Assembly: GCF_003383615.1 (NCBI RefSeq)
Contig: NZ_QNUL01000031.1
Coordinates: forward strand, 1-64,000
Direction: 5' to 3'
From: Dyadobacter luteus
Lineage (GTDB): Bacteria; Bacteroidota; Bacteroidia; Cytophagales; Spirosomataceae
DNA: 64,000 nucleotides
The position numbers and the translations under genes are program-made. Below, piece after piece: positions 1 to 8,360 of this stretch (positions within the stretch are counted from its first letter, which is position 1; every line of letters begins with the position of its first letter). The notes under the pieces are model-generated. The model saw nothing but the letters and a program-made list of their open reading frames with translations. It had not been told where the DNA came from and searched no databases.

Positions 1-76
1 CCATCAGCTAACGATAAGTACTGCAACTCTCGTTCGGGACTTGCACCCTATAGATATAGAACATGCCTGACACACA

Positions 77-104
77 CAAAAAGCAGACACCGGAGCGTCT
101 GCTT
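77..104 (-). terminator. Terminator of the CHRD gene
   Basis: A 7-bp stem (AGCAGAC/GTCTGCT, 82-88 and 97-103) with an 8-base loop. Read on the minus strand it is followed by a run of five T. It lies 36 bases beyond the stop of the minus-strand CHRD gene and would end that transcript. Confidence 0.7.
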
Positions 105-139
105 TCATGTTTATACAACGTTGAGTAAATCAGCATTTT

Positions 140-634
140 TTATTCCTCTGCTTTAAGCTGCCCGCGGATTTCGCCATCAGGAAATCTGGCAGTATGAATA
201 TTCACATAGTATAACCCGGCTTTCAGGTCAGCCACCTGCTGTTCGGTAAGTGTATCCTTGAATGCAAACGGAGTTGTAAAAGTGCTTCCAAGATTAATCA
301 CCACGGCACCAGTTGTATCCACAGCACCTTTATGTATGTGCCATGCGGTCGGTCGGAATAACGAATCGGCCGAAGTGGAATCGGCGGCAGCCGAATCACT
401 ATAAGTAATATTCAAACTAAGAATTCTTGTCTCCTGATCCAGTAACCCGTCCACTGCTCCTGTCGCAGTAGAAGTATTGCTGGGTACCTCATTTGCTCCT
501 GAGAGCGTGGTTGTCACCTTTAAGTCAGCAAGCGGAAGCGGATCCGTCACGGTGTTTTCATCATCTTTACAGCCCAACGCCACAACAGCCAGAAAGGAAC
601 CCATTAATGCTAATTTTCTCATATGGTAAGCCAT
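140..634 (-). CDS. CHRD domain lipoprotein
   Basis: A 164-residue exported protein. The N-terminus is a lipoprotein signal with a basic start (MRK) and a lipobox ending in Cys about residue 22 (VVALGC), so it is probably anchored in a membrane facing the periplasm or surface. The rest is one CHRD domain (about residues 40-162), recognised by the SGANEVP start, the HIHKG turn and the closing motif VNIHTARFPDGEIRGQL. CHRD domains occur in chordin and in many bacterial secreted proteins; the bacterial role is unknown. The in-frame ATG at 622 gives the cleaner signal peptide and may be the true start. It is a single gene with its own terminator downstream and no clear functional link to its neighbours. 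Confidence 0.85.
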   Translation of the reverse strand: MAYHMRKLALMGSFLAVVALGCKDDENTVTDPLPLADLKVTTTLSGANEVPSNTSTATGAVDGLLDQETRILSLNITYSDSAAADSTSADSLFRPTAWHIHKGAVDTTGAVVINLGSTFTTPFAFKDTLTEQQVADLKAGLYYVNIHTARFPDGEIRGQLKAEE

Positions 635-805
635 TTAGTAAGAAATTGGTTTGACGCCTCAATGGTAAATTTTAGTACCCAACAATCCAAAAACATACTA
701 AACAACTACATATCAAACACTTAATACCAATCCAACAAAGTTAAAAAGTGAGTAAAAATGTAACTGATTGCCCACTAATACAACACAATATTGCCTGGCA
801 CGCAG

Positions 806-1690
806 TTATACCCTCGCACGGAACTGCCACCGATTATGCGACCAAAGCCACAATTCCGGTTCGCGCCTGATGGTAGTTTCAAGACAATTAAAGTAACGAT
901 CCATGATCTCAGCCTTCGTCGCGGTACCATCCGACAATTCCACAAATCGGAAACTGTATACATTACGTTTGCTTTTTCTTACATCCAGATAAAATGTAGC
1001 TGCAGATTTTCTTTCGGCAAGTCTTGCTCCGCCACATTGAACAAAGGTTTGTTGATTGAAAAAAGAGACTGCATCCTGCGTTTTACGAATGGGTCGCTGA
1101 TCGGTAATCGACAAATAAACAGTGGGTGTATTACTTTGATGGCGAAGACAATGCTTGTACCAATCCTGCTTATCAATAAGCCTCATTCCATATCTGCCTC
1201 GCATACTTCTCAGTAAGTTGTTCATCCATTTCCATCCAACGGGCGAATAGCCGGTAATAACTTCACAGTCTACCACCTCAGGTAATGAAAGCAAATATTC
1301 CCAATTTCCATAATGCGAAGCAAGAATGACCACATCCTTCCCGTCGTTCAGAATACTGCCCGGAAAACCAGGGTTCTCATATCTAACCAAGCGATTTACC
1401 GCTTCTTCCGAACCAAAATGAATCAAAAAAAATTCTGTAAACAGATCAGCCAGATGCTGATAGTACCGTTTGAGAAACATTTTCCGTTCACGGGGTGATG
1501 TTGCTGGAAACGTACGCATGATGTTGCTGCCAATCACCTTTCTTCGGTACGGTAGCACATATACGAACAGTAAACTAACCATAGCTGAAACCAGATGGCA
1601 GGTTGCTTTTAAAAGGCTGAACCCAACTTGCCACTGCGGGAGAACAAAACGGACCAGTCCGGTTCTCCGGCGGGTATTGACGATTTCCAT
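806..1690 (-). CDS. LpxL/HtrB-like lysophospholipid acyltransferase
   Basis: A member of the lysophospholipid/lipid A acyltransferase family, 294 residues, near the usual length of about 300. An N-terminal hydrophobic segment (about 20-48) would hold it at the inner membrane. The catalytic HX4E motif is HYGNWE at about residue 126, and a conserved DQRP motif follows near residue 198. By family it would add a secondary acyl chain to lipid A or a related lipid; the substrate cannot be told. The ATG at 1690 overlaps the stop of the upstream repeat-protein gene (TGATG), which implies translational coupling; a GTG one codon earlier is possible. It is the last gene of the sigma/FecR block. Confidence 0.85.
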   Translation of the reverse strand: MEIVNTRRRTGLVRFVLPQWQVGFSLLKATCHLVSAMVSLLFVYVLPYRRKVIGSNIMRTFPATSPRERKMFLKRYYQHLADLFTEFFLIHFGSEEAVNRLVRYENPGFPGSILNDGKDVVILASHYGNWEYLLSLPEVVDCEVITGYSPVGWKWMNNLLRSMRGRYGMRLIDKQDWYKHCLRHQSNTPTVYLSITDQRPIRKTQDAVSFFNQQTFVQCGGARLAERKSAATFYLDVRKSKRNVYSFRFVELSDGTATKAEIMDRYFNCLETTIRREPELWLWSHNRWQFRARV

Positions 1691-2727
1691 CACAAAATAA
1701 TCTGGATTCCGCCTGTTACACCCACATACAATCCCTGAAAGTCACGGCGACCATTTTTACTCCACAGATAATTGCTTTTGAAACCGTATCCCCGATCTTG
1801 TGAATAATTCACGTAATTGACAGACGGACCGGCAAAGATTTCCATTTTCCCAAATCTATAAGCTGGCAGGATTCTGAAATGATGTTTGGAATAACTTCCC
1901 TTTTTAAAATCGGAGAGTTGTTGGGATACGATTTCGGTATTAATTCTGAAACGATTGCTTACGGGAATATGCGCCCCCAAACCAGATTCAATTCCAAACA
2001 GTGATTTATTGTCATCCATCAGATTGTAGCCTACTCCAAGAATTCCATACATGACCCTCCCCCCTGAACGAAATGTAGCCATGGTGGTAAGTGTCTCGTC
2101 TATAGATAAGCTGATCGACTTCTCCCCGGTTTTTATAAAATTTAATATTGCAATGGGGTAATCACTGCTGTCTGCTATATTGATCAGCCCTGCCAACTGC
2201 ACTCCCTTCACTGTTTTGGCAATGTTGATCCCACCAGCGATTTGGTTTCCCGTATTTTCTGCTTTATTCAAAAATCCTGACACTTGCAGGCCTTTCGCAT
2301 TGGCTTTGGTGATATTGGAAAATCCTGCAATCTGTACACCTTCGGAACTGCCCGAGAGATTCATAAATCCTGCCACCTGAGCTCCCGAAGCTTCATTTCT
2401 GATGATATTGGAAAACCCTGCGATTTGTGCTCCATAAGCAGTATTGCCAATCAGATTCACGGCTCCTGCTATAGTCGTTCCTTTGGAATTTTCTTTGATG
2501 ATGTTGACACCACCTGCAATGGCAACGGCCAGCTCGTTATCAGATACGCCGGCGATAGTGTGAAGCGAGAAACGATTGGAATAATCGGCAGCCTTTACAC
2601 CATTGGAACTAATCGGATACACGATACCTACATGTACCTGCCGCACGCTGTCGGACTGCCCGAATGATGATGAAATACTGAAAAGTATATGGTAAACCAA
2701 GGCTGAAATGAGTGATATCTTTTTCAT
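1690..2727 (-). CDS. Secreted surface-repeat protein (GxQxAGFxN repeats)
   Basis: About 345 residues. A signal peptide (MKKISLIS to SFGQ) is followed by roughly nine copies of a 20-22-residue repeat with core G-hQhAG-h-N, about residues 60-195. A C-terminal part of about 140 residues rich in alternating polar and hydrophobic strands looks like an outer-membrane barrel. The same repeat and C-terminus occur in the next upstream gene, so the two are paralogues. The repeat resembles surface-repeat proteins annotated in Leptospira (LA_2272 type); this comparison is from memory. The start at 2727 is chosen because it opens directly on the signal peptide; an upstream ATG at 2772 would add 15 polar residues. 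Function unknown; exposed on the cell surface by inference. Confidence 0.75.
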   Translation of the reverse strand: MKKISLISALVYHILFSISSSFGQSDSVRQVHVGIVYPISSNGVKAADYSNRFSLHTIAGVSDNELAVAIAGGVNIIKENSKGTTIAGAVNLIGNTAYGAQIAGFSNIIRNEASGAQVAGFMNLSGSSEGVQIAGFSNITKANAKGLQVSGFLNKAENTGNQIAGGINIAKTVKGVQLAGLINIADSSDYPIAILNFIKTGEKSISLSIDETLTTMATFRSGGRVMYGILGVGYNLMDDNKSLFGIESGLGAHIPVSNRFRINTEIVSQQLSDFKKGSYSKHHFRILPAYRFGKMEIFAGPSVNYVNYSQDRGYGFKSNYLWSKNGRRDFQGLYVGVTGGIQIIL

Positions 2728-2904
2728 TGTGTTTGTCTTTAATTCTGATTTTTTCAAACACATAGCAGGCAACCTTTCTATTGCAGGCCTTCAATAAGGT
2801 GGTTCTTCCTGTATGCGAAGTACCGACACTATTAAGGGGTTTTACCCTAAATTTTCAGCAAAATATTTCAGAAGAATCAGAGCATTTCGCTCTAATTAAT
2901 AGGA

Positions 2905-4704
2905 TTACAACAACTTACCATATTCATAAACCAAACCAAATTGCCAGCCCAGCCAAGCCGATGAAGATTTACCCGTGCCAAAATTCAGATAAGATTTGGG
3001 AGGATAAGCACCAAATCCAGCACTCCGGTCAGTTTGTTTTTCGGTCATGACCGATAGAGCCGGACCGGCAGAAAGAAGCAGTCTTTTGTTCAAATGCAAA
3101 TTAAGTAAGGTCTGCAAACGAAGGATTCCGGGCATCGAATCTATATTTCCTGTATAGGCATTGTTCGTTGAAAGCTCAATAGCGCCGGATAAACCTTTAT
3201 TGATCCTGAACTCTGTTCCAAGCCCGTAGCCGAAAAGATATGCTTTTTTGTCAGGTCGCCAATCAGCCCCCAGACTCAGGATGCTGTAAAGTCTGTTGGT
3301 TCCGGTCTTCCAGGAGACATTGGTTAAAGCAGATTCATTGGTGTAAACCGAAACAGCACCTTTTCCATGTTTGACAATGTTGATCAGACCAAAACTATAA
3401 CCGGAAGAGCTATCTGCCACATTCACCACACCAATCTGCAGCCCCCTGAGATATTTCGCATAATTAACAGGAGCAAGCTGCAAACCACTTGATCTCCGGC
3501 TGGCGACATTCAATATTCCGCTGATCTGAGCACCGGAAAAATCGCGCTGTGCAATGTTCGCTCCACCGGTAATCTGGACGCCTTTGATCACAGACCGCAT
3601 GTAATTAACACCGGCGGATATCTGAACAGCATGTATCAGAGAATCCGTCTTTGACCGTGTTCCTGCGACGTTGAAGAAACCTCCAATTTGTACTCCCCGC
3701 ATTTCTTTGTTGACCAGATTTCCAAAACCTGATATCTGAACTCCTGCGAGTGAATCAAGCACATGGTTATGAAAACCCGCAACCTGTACACCCTGGACAG
3801 ATCCGGCCACCACATTGAATATCCCCGCCAATTGCGCAACACGTACATTATTTTTGCTGATATTAAACCCTCCCGCTATTTCCAGCCCATTCACTCCGGC
3901 CGTGTATCCGCCCATCAAATTCATGGAAAATTTATTGGTCACCTGTCCGCTCATTCTGCCATGTGTTCCCAGGCCAGGCGTAAGAGAAGCCTGATACGGC
4001 AAAGCGACAAAAAAACGGCCGATATTCCTGCTTTGTTCTCTTAATCGGGATGAGACAAACAGCCTTGCCAGCCAGGTTCGGTCGCCGGCACTGTTATAAA
4101 CCATCACTTCATCCAGATCGACTGCTTTGGGTATCAAGTCCAGACTCAGTTTGGTCTCCCTTTCATTTTTCACCACCAGCACCGTGTCTGCATAGCCGAT
4201 TTTACTTACAGTCAGCTCCAACGGAAAAGTACGATCACGGAGTTTAAGTCTAAAGGTGCCGTCGTCCTGGCTCATTGTGGCAGTCAGAATTGTTTTGGAA
4301 TAGATACTCACAAAATCAACAGGCTTACCGGTTTCCAGATCATGAATAACGCCGGTAATGTAAATATTTCTATCCTGAGGCGCTGGTTGAACTATAATGT
4401 AGTTACCCGTTTCTTTATACATGAAATTTCCGGCCAGCAACTGATCCAGCACGGCTTTCAAAGGCTTGTCGTGTACCGATATGGTAACTACGCTGTCCCC
4501 TGGTATGGAAGCTGTGTTATAGGAAAAATAGAAACTTCCCCGCGTACTCAAGGTATTCAGCACCTCCGAAACACGTTGCTTGTTAGCAGTAATACTCACA
4601 ACCTGATTCAGTAATTTCTGCGCTGCACTAAACGACAAACTACTGACTGCGAAAAACACAGTCAGTAGTCCTATCCTTATTTTTTTAAAGGAAAAATATT
4701 TCAT
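2905..4704 (-). CDS. STN + carboxypeptidase-regulatory + surface-repeat protein
   Basis: A 599-residue exported protein. In order: signal peptide (1-29); an STN domain (about 33-105), the secretin/TonB short N-terminal domain; a carboxypeptidase-regulatory-like beta-sandwich (about 112-198); then about ten copies of the GhQhAGhhN repeat (about 260-435); and a C-terminal barrel-like part homologous to that of the downstream gene. In Bacteroidota, STN plus CarboxypepD_reg normally precedes a SusC-type TonB receptor. Here no plug or TonB barrel is seen. The STN domain next to sigma and FecR genes suggests cell-surface signalling: the protein could be the outer-membrane sensor that contacts FecR. 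It lies 15 bases after fecR in the same operon. Confidence 0.8.
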   Translation of the reverse strand: MKYFSFKKIRIGLLTVFFAVSSLSFSAAQKLLNQVVSITANKQRVSEVLNTLSTRGSFYFSYNTASIPGDSVVTISVHDKPLKAVLDQLLAGNFMYKETGNYIIVQPAPQDRNIYITGVIHDLETGKPVDFVSIYSKTILTATMSQDDGTFRLKLRDRTFPLELTVSKIGYADTVLVVKNERETKLSLDLIPKAVDLDEVMVYNSAGDRTWLARLFVSSRLREQSRNIGRFFVALPYQASLTPGLGTHGRMSGQVTNKFSMNLMGGYTAGVNGLEIAGGFNISKNNVRVAQLAGIFNVVAGSVQGVQVAGFHNHVLDSLAGVQISGFGNLVNKEMRGVQIGGFFNVAGTRSKTDSLIHAVQISAGVNYMRSVIKGVQITGGANIAQRDFSGAQISGILNVASRRSSGLQLAPVNYAKYLRGLQIGVVNVADSSSGYSFGLINIVKHGKGAVSVYTNESALTNVSWKTGTNRLYSILSLGADWRPDKKAYLFGYGLGTEFRINKGLSGAIELSTNNAYTGNIDSMPGILRLQTLLNLHLNKRLLLSAGPALSVMTEKQTDRSAGFGAYPPKSYLNFGTGKSSSAWLGWQFGLVYEYGKLL

Positions 4705-4719
4705 TCCGGAATGTAAGAC

Positions 4720-5712
4720 CTATTTAAGTATCAAAGTGTCGCCGTTTTGATGGATGGTACAGGAGAATGTTTCCCTTATCACATGTAAATCTGCGGACAA
4801 TGATTTAAGCTCCAAAGTTGTATTGAATTTTTGATCTGCCAGTTTTTTATTTTCAATGATGATGCGGGTATTGTAAACTTCGTTCAGCTTTGAGATTACT
4901 TCAGAAAGCGGAATGTCATTACAAACCAATTTACCCGTGCGGTAATATTTATAGAGTTCATCACCGCTTAGCTCCTTTTCAAGCTTGTTCTTTTCTTTGT
5001 GAACAATCACTTTTTCCTGAGGATGCAATTTTACCATCTCTGTTGATTTCTCCACCTCCACAAGCCCGGTTTCCACAATCACTTCTGTACTGCTTTCATT
5101 ACTTTTTATATTGAAAGAAGTTCCTACTACCGTGACAGTAACGTCATTCACAGTAATAACGAATGGCTTCGACTTATCGGGCTGAACATCAAAGAAAGCT
5201 TCTCCTCTCAGTGTGACAGGTCGCGAGGCCCCGTGAGCAAAACCTTCAGGATATGAGATAGATGACCTCCGGTTTAGCGTTACCACCGAACCGTCAGGCA
5301 AAGTATCTACGAGCGCCTCAGCGCCTGCCTTTACAGTCACTAGTTCTTCAGGACGATTTCTGAACATGGAGAAATATACCGCCCATCCAACTCCCGCCAT
5401 AACAACAATAGCAGCGGCTATTCTGAACAGATAATTGGGTCTGTTGCTATTCAATTCAATAACAGGCCTTTCATTTTCCGCAGTCCGCTTTTTGAAACGT
5501 TCCCAGGCTTCTTCTTCATTGACATCACTCGCCGACGCAAGCTCTCTGCTCTGTTGCCATATCAGTTTGAAGTGATTGTAATACTTCTCGTTTTCCGGAT
5601 GCTGAGCCCGCCATTTGTCTACCTCGTCTCGTTCTGCAGGCAAGGCCTCATCCAGTATACATTTTACCAGAAGATCATCCATGCTATGATTAGGGTTTGT
5701 ATTCATGACCAT
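4720..5712 (-). CDS. FecR-family anti-sigma factor
   Basis: A 330-residue inner-membrane regulator. The cytoplasmic N-terminus (1-94) includes the sigma-binding helices; one membrane segment spans about 95-116; the periplasmic FecR domain follows (about 125-225); the last 75 residues match the DUF4974 domain typical of Bacteroidota FecR proteins, which contacts the STN domain of an outer-membrane partner. It starts 9 bases after the sigma gene, so the two are co-transcribed. By family it holds the sigma factor inactive until a surface signal arrives; the partner is probably the STN protein encoded directly downstream. An ATG two codons inside is an alternative start. Confidence 0.92.
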   Translation of the reverse strand: MVMNTNPNHSMDDLLVKCILDEALPAERDEVDKWRAQHPENEKYYNHFKLIWQQSRELASASDVNEEEAWERFKKRTAENERPVIELNSNRPNYLFRIAAAIVVMAGVGWAVYFSMFRNRPEELVTVKAGAEALVDTLPDGSVVTLNRRSSISYPEGFAHGASRPVTLRGEAFFDVQPDKSKPFVITVNDVTVTVVGTSFNIKSNESSTEVIVETGLVEVEKSTEMVKLHPQEKVIVHKEKNKLEKELSGDELYKYYRTGKLVCNDIPLSEVISKLNEVYNTRIIIENKKLADQKFNTTLELKSLSADLHVIRETFSCTIHQNGDTLILK

Positions 5713-5721
5713 CTGTACAGG

Positions 5722-6288
5722 TTAGCCTAAGAAAAATAATAAAAATGAAGCCGGTAGAAAATCAACCAGTTTAATGCGAAGCAACCTTAGCGCTTTTCCC
5801 ATTTGGTTTTCCACCGTTTTGAGTGGCAGTTCAAGCCGGTCAGCAATTTCCTGGTATTTCAATTCTTCAAAACGGCTCATCTGAAAAATGGTACGGCACT
5901 TTTCCGGTAACTCCTTCAATGCCACATCCAGTCTTTCTTCCAGTTCCCGCAGTTCAATGTTGTGTGAAGTGTTGTTCGTATTTTCCATTTGACTTACCGC
6001 ATAAGTTTGGTAGGCGTCTCTTACTTTTAAATGCTTGATGTAATTCAGACTTTCATGATAAACAGACCGGTACAAATAACCGCTCACAGATTCTCTTATC
6101 TCAATCTGTTCCGTTTTTTCCCATAATCTGCAGAAGACATTCTGGACCATTTCTTCTGCCATCACCTCATCATGCAGAATTGTGCATGCATAAGCATGCA
6201 GCCCTTTGAAATATTTTTTAAAAACAATTTCAAATTCCTGTTCTCTGTCTTTACTCAGGTTTTGTCCTGCTGGTTCGGCAATATTCAT
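5722..6288 (-). CDS. ECF (FecI-like) RNA polymerase sigma factor
   Basis: A 188-residue extracytoplasmic-function sigma factor. Region 2 lies at about 22-90, with the core-binding and -10 recognition helices, and region 4 at about 122-176, with the helix-turn-helix EIADRLELPLKTVENQMG. Length and domain order match the Bacteroidota sigma-70 expansion family. The C-terminus ends in a short hydrophobic tail (FLPASFLLFFLG). It is the first gene of a block running sigma, FecR, STN-repeat protein, repeat protein, acyltransferase, all on the minus strand; it probably directs transcription of the downstream genes. Confidence 0.92.
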   Translation of the reverse strand: MNIAEPAGQNLSKDREQEFEIVFKKYFKGLHAYACTILHDEVMAEEMVQNVFCRLWEKTEQIEIRESVSGYLYRSVYHESLNYIKHLKVRDAYQTYAVSQMENTNNTSHNIELRELEERLDVALKELPEKCRTIFQMSRFEELKYQEIADRLELPLKTVENQMGKALRLLRIKLVDFLPASFLLFFLG

Positions 6289-6311
6289 ACTGAAACTGTG
6301 TTCATATCATC

Positions 6312-6368
6312 ACAAAAATAAGCGCCCGGCTTTGTTGTTCATCAGGATGACAACAAGTCGGACGCTTA
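6312..6368 (-). terminator. Terminator after the small repeat protein gene
   Basis: A long imperfect inverted repeat (arms about 6319-6342 and 6346-6367, four differences including two bulges). On the minus strand it is followed by ATTTTTG. It lies between the stop at 6387 and the sigma factor start at 6288, so the sigma gene should have its own promoter or be reached by read-through. Confidence 0.6.
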
Positions 6369-6386
6369 CCCTAATTTTTTTCAGAA

Positions 6387-6677
6387 TTATTTTTTCTTCC
6401 TGGCAGTCGTGGTTGTATCTGGTCTGGATGTTTTGTAGCGTTTATCCGGAGTACCATCCTTTTTCAGGTTTTTGTTCTCTGTATAGCGCTTATCCGGCGT
6501 GCCGTCTTTCTTTAGTTTCTGGTTTTCCGAATAACGTTTGTCCGGCGTACCGTCAGCTTTGGTTTTGATCTCCTTTTTCGCCGGTGTAGAAGACGTGGCA
6601 GGAGTGGCAGTTTGTGCGAATATGTTTCCCCCTGCTACAAGAAGCGCCGCGACTAAAAGTGCTTTTAACTTTTTCAT
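6387..6677 (-). CDS. Small secreted basic repeat protein (DGTPDKRY x3)
   Basis: A 96-residue protein with a clear signal peptide (MKKLKALLVAALLVAGGNIFAQ). The mature part carries three copies of a 16-residue unit built on DGTPDKRY separated by SENQKLKK- or TENKNLKK-type linkers, and ends in a lysine-rich tail (ARKKK). The mature protein is strongly basic and probably unstructured. No enzymatic motif is present. I have no function for it; binding to a polyanion such as the envelope or polysaccharide would be a guess. It is a single gene with a terminator behind it and a long repeat-filled region in front. Confidence 0.75.
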   Translation of the reverse strand: MKKLKALLVAALLVAGGNIFAQTATPATSSTPAKKEIKTKADGTPDKRYSENQKLKKDGTPDKRYTENKNLKKDGTPDKRYKTSRPDTTTTARKKK

Positions 6678-6786
6678 ACTTACGAATTTTGAGTGAGTGA
6701 TAGTTTTTTTATGTATTGTAAAAATACAGGAAGTATTCGTATTGTGTATATCTGATTGAACAATCCTGTTCAGGTCAGATGGTTCT

Positions 6787-7076
6787 CCGGTCTGAACGCC
6801 TCAAGGCGGTCTGAACGATATTACAACAGGAACCATAACCAACTACTTCACCGTTCAGCCTGCTGGCGCATGCAGACCGAAAAATGCCTCCGGTCTGAAC
6901 GCCCCAAGGCGGGCTGAACGGTATAACCAATAAAATGCTCTAAACTCCGTTCAGCCTGCTGACGCATGCAGACCGGGAAAGCGCCTCCGTTCTGAACGCC
7001 CCAAGGCGGGCTGAACGGTATAGCTAACAGGAACATAACCACCTGCTCCGTTCAGCCTGCTCGCGCGTGCAGACCG
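6787..7076. repeat. Tandem ~100-bp units with inverted arms
   Basis: Units begin with CCGTTCAGCCTGCT at 6851, 6947 and 7048 (spacing 96 and 101 bp). Each continues to a GCATGCAGACCG or GCGTGCAGACCG segment. In the two complete units this is followed by CTGAACGCCCCAAGGCGGGCTGAACGGTATA, which is an imperfect inverted copy of the unit's first half, so each can fold into a long hairpin. A partial half-unit precedes at 6787 and the last unit is cut at about 7076. The architecture resembles REP/BIME-type intergenic palindromes rather than CRISPR, as there are no unique spacers of constant length. Confidence 0.8.
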
Positions 7077-7108
7077 GATCTAACTGATCAACAAAACCAA
7101 TTATTAAC

Positions 7109-7116
7109 TACTTTTG
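7109..7116 (+). promoter_or_regulatory. Candidate -7 element of oxyR
   Basis: TACTTTTG fits the Bacteroidota -7 consensus TAnnTTTG and lies 43 bases before the oxyR ATG. No good -33 TTTG is visible upstream, so this is only a candidate. Confidence 0.35.
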
Positions 7117-7159
7117 CATAGAGGAAATTTATACCCTTAATAAAGACTGAATCACAGAT

Positions 7160-8092
7160 ATGAATATCCAACAACTCGAATATATTGTTGCAGTAGACAA
7201 TCACCGGCATTTTGTTCAAGCTGCAGAACATTGCAATGTGACCCAACCTACACTTTCGATGATGATCCGTAAACTGGAAGAAGAGCTGGGAATCAAAATA
7301 TTTGACAGAACAAAACAACCAATTGTTCCTACCGGAGTCGGGCGCCAAATTATTGATCAGGCCAAGGTGATTTTGAGGGAAACCGGACGGATGAACGAAA
7401 TCGCCAAGCATTTCAACGGAGATCTTTCCGGGGAACTCAAAATAGGTATTATCCCCACCATCGCTCCTTATCTTTTGCCACATTTCGTTCAGCCTTTTAT
7501 AGAAGCTTATCCCAATATCAGGCTTCACGTATCGGAAATGATTACGGAAAGAATTATGTCTGAACTCAAAACGGGCAATATTGACGTAGGGATAGTTGCT
7601 ACCGTATCAGGAGAAAATAGTTTGCAGGAAATTCCATTATACAAGGAGCGCTTCTACGCGTATGTCTCTGCCAATACTGATCTGTATAATAAGCAATACA
7701 TTTTACCAGGAGATATCGAACCCAATGAGCTTTGGCTGCTGGAAGAAGGACACTGCTTTCGCACCCAGATACAACGCCTTTGCGAGTTGAGCAAAAGCAG
7801 TCGGTTTGGCAACAGCTTTAACTACCGTTCGGGTAGTATTGAAACACTGATTCGTATGGTGGATCGCAATGGCGGCATTACTATTTTGCCTGAACTGGCC
7901 GTTGCTGAGCTGTCCGAGGAACGAAAAAAACATATCCGCCACTTTCGCTATCCGGAACCTGCGCGGGAAGTTTGTCTGGTGGTGAACAGAGAACTAGTGA
8001 AATCGCGACTGATCGATGCTTTACACAAAGGTATTCGCGAATATATTCCCCAGATAATTGCAGAAAGTGACGAACAAATCAGGATTTATTGA
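7160..8092 (+). CDS. oxyR: Hydrogen peroxide sensor OxyR (LysR family)
   Basis: A 310-residue LysR-type regulator. The winged helix-turn-helix is at residues 1-60 (HFVQAAEHCNVTQPTLSMMI) and the substrate-binding domain covers about 90-300. The redox cysteines are present as GHC199 and LC208, the same spacing and numbering as the peroxide-sensing pair of E. coli OxyR, which supports the specific call. By family it activates catalase, peroxiredoxin and related genes when the two cysteines form a disulfide. None of these targets adjoins it; the next gene is gdhA, 268 bases downstream. Transcribed alone from the repeat-rich upstream region. Confidence 0.93.
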   Translation: MNIQQLEYIVAVDNHRHFVQAAEHCNVTQPTLSMMIRKLEEELGIKIFDRTKQPIVPTGVGRQIIDQAKVILRETGRMNEIAKHFNGDLSGELKIGIIPTIAPYLLPHFVQPFIEAYPNIRLHVSEMITERIMSELKTGNIDVGIVATVSGENSLQEIPLYKERFYAYVSANTDLYNKQYILPGDIEPNELWLLEEGHCFRTQIQRLCELSKSSRFGNSFNYRSGSIETLIRMVDRNGGITILPELAVAELSEERKKHIRHFRYPEPAREVCLVVNRELVKSRLIDALHKGIREYIPQIIAESDEQIRIY

Positions 8093-8137
8093 AAAAATTA
8101 AATTTACTGATCAGGATCTAATCAAAACCAAATTTTT

Positions 8138-8166
8138 CTGATCTGGTACACTTTCTGCCAGATCAG
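8138..8166. repeat. Short inverted repeat downstream of oxyR
   Basis: CTGATCTGG and CCAGATCAG form a 9-bp perfect stem around an 11-base loop, 46 bases after the oxyR stop. No T run follows on the plus strand, so it is not a classical terminator. The decamer GATCAGGATC occurs at its right end and again at about 8109. A transcript-end hairpin or operator are both possible. Confidence 0.4.
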
Positions 8167-8360
8167 GATCAAATTGGATTACATTTCTCAAATCCTACTC
8201 AGAAAAAGCCAAATACAGGTATAATTTAACACAAAAGCAGCCTCCATCACTCCTTTTCATTCTGTCCTCTTTCTCTGTGTATTTTAGGGGTTCTTGCCTA
8301 AATTCGCCGTGATACACCCTCACCCATGGTTTTTAGACTACATTCTTAAACAATCGAAAA

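Larger units (their letters stand above)
6678..7159. other. 482-bp intergenic region dominated by repeats
   Basis: This region separates the divergent small repeat protein and OxyR genes. Bases 6787-7076 are the palindromic repeat array listed separately. The left 110 bases are AT-rich and should hold the promoter of the minus-strand gene; the right 80 bases hold a candidate promoter of oxyR. A reading frame at 6848-7042 is just the translated repeat. Confidence 0.7.

Noticed and set aside
1..76. Possible end of an RNA gene or insertion sequence at the left edge
   Set aside because: The first 76 bases show no foldable tRNA- or rRNA-like pattern and no inverted repeat that could be tested; too short to judge.
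6848..7042. A minus-strand reading frame of 64 residues
   Set aside because: It is the translation of the palindromic repeat array and repeats itself as the array does; no start context or family supports it.
6787..7076. Possible CRISPR array
   Set aside because: Units are about 100 bp with internal inverted halves, only three and a fraction in number, and without short repeats separated by unique spacers of equal length; no cas gene is near.
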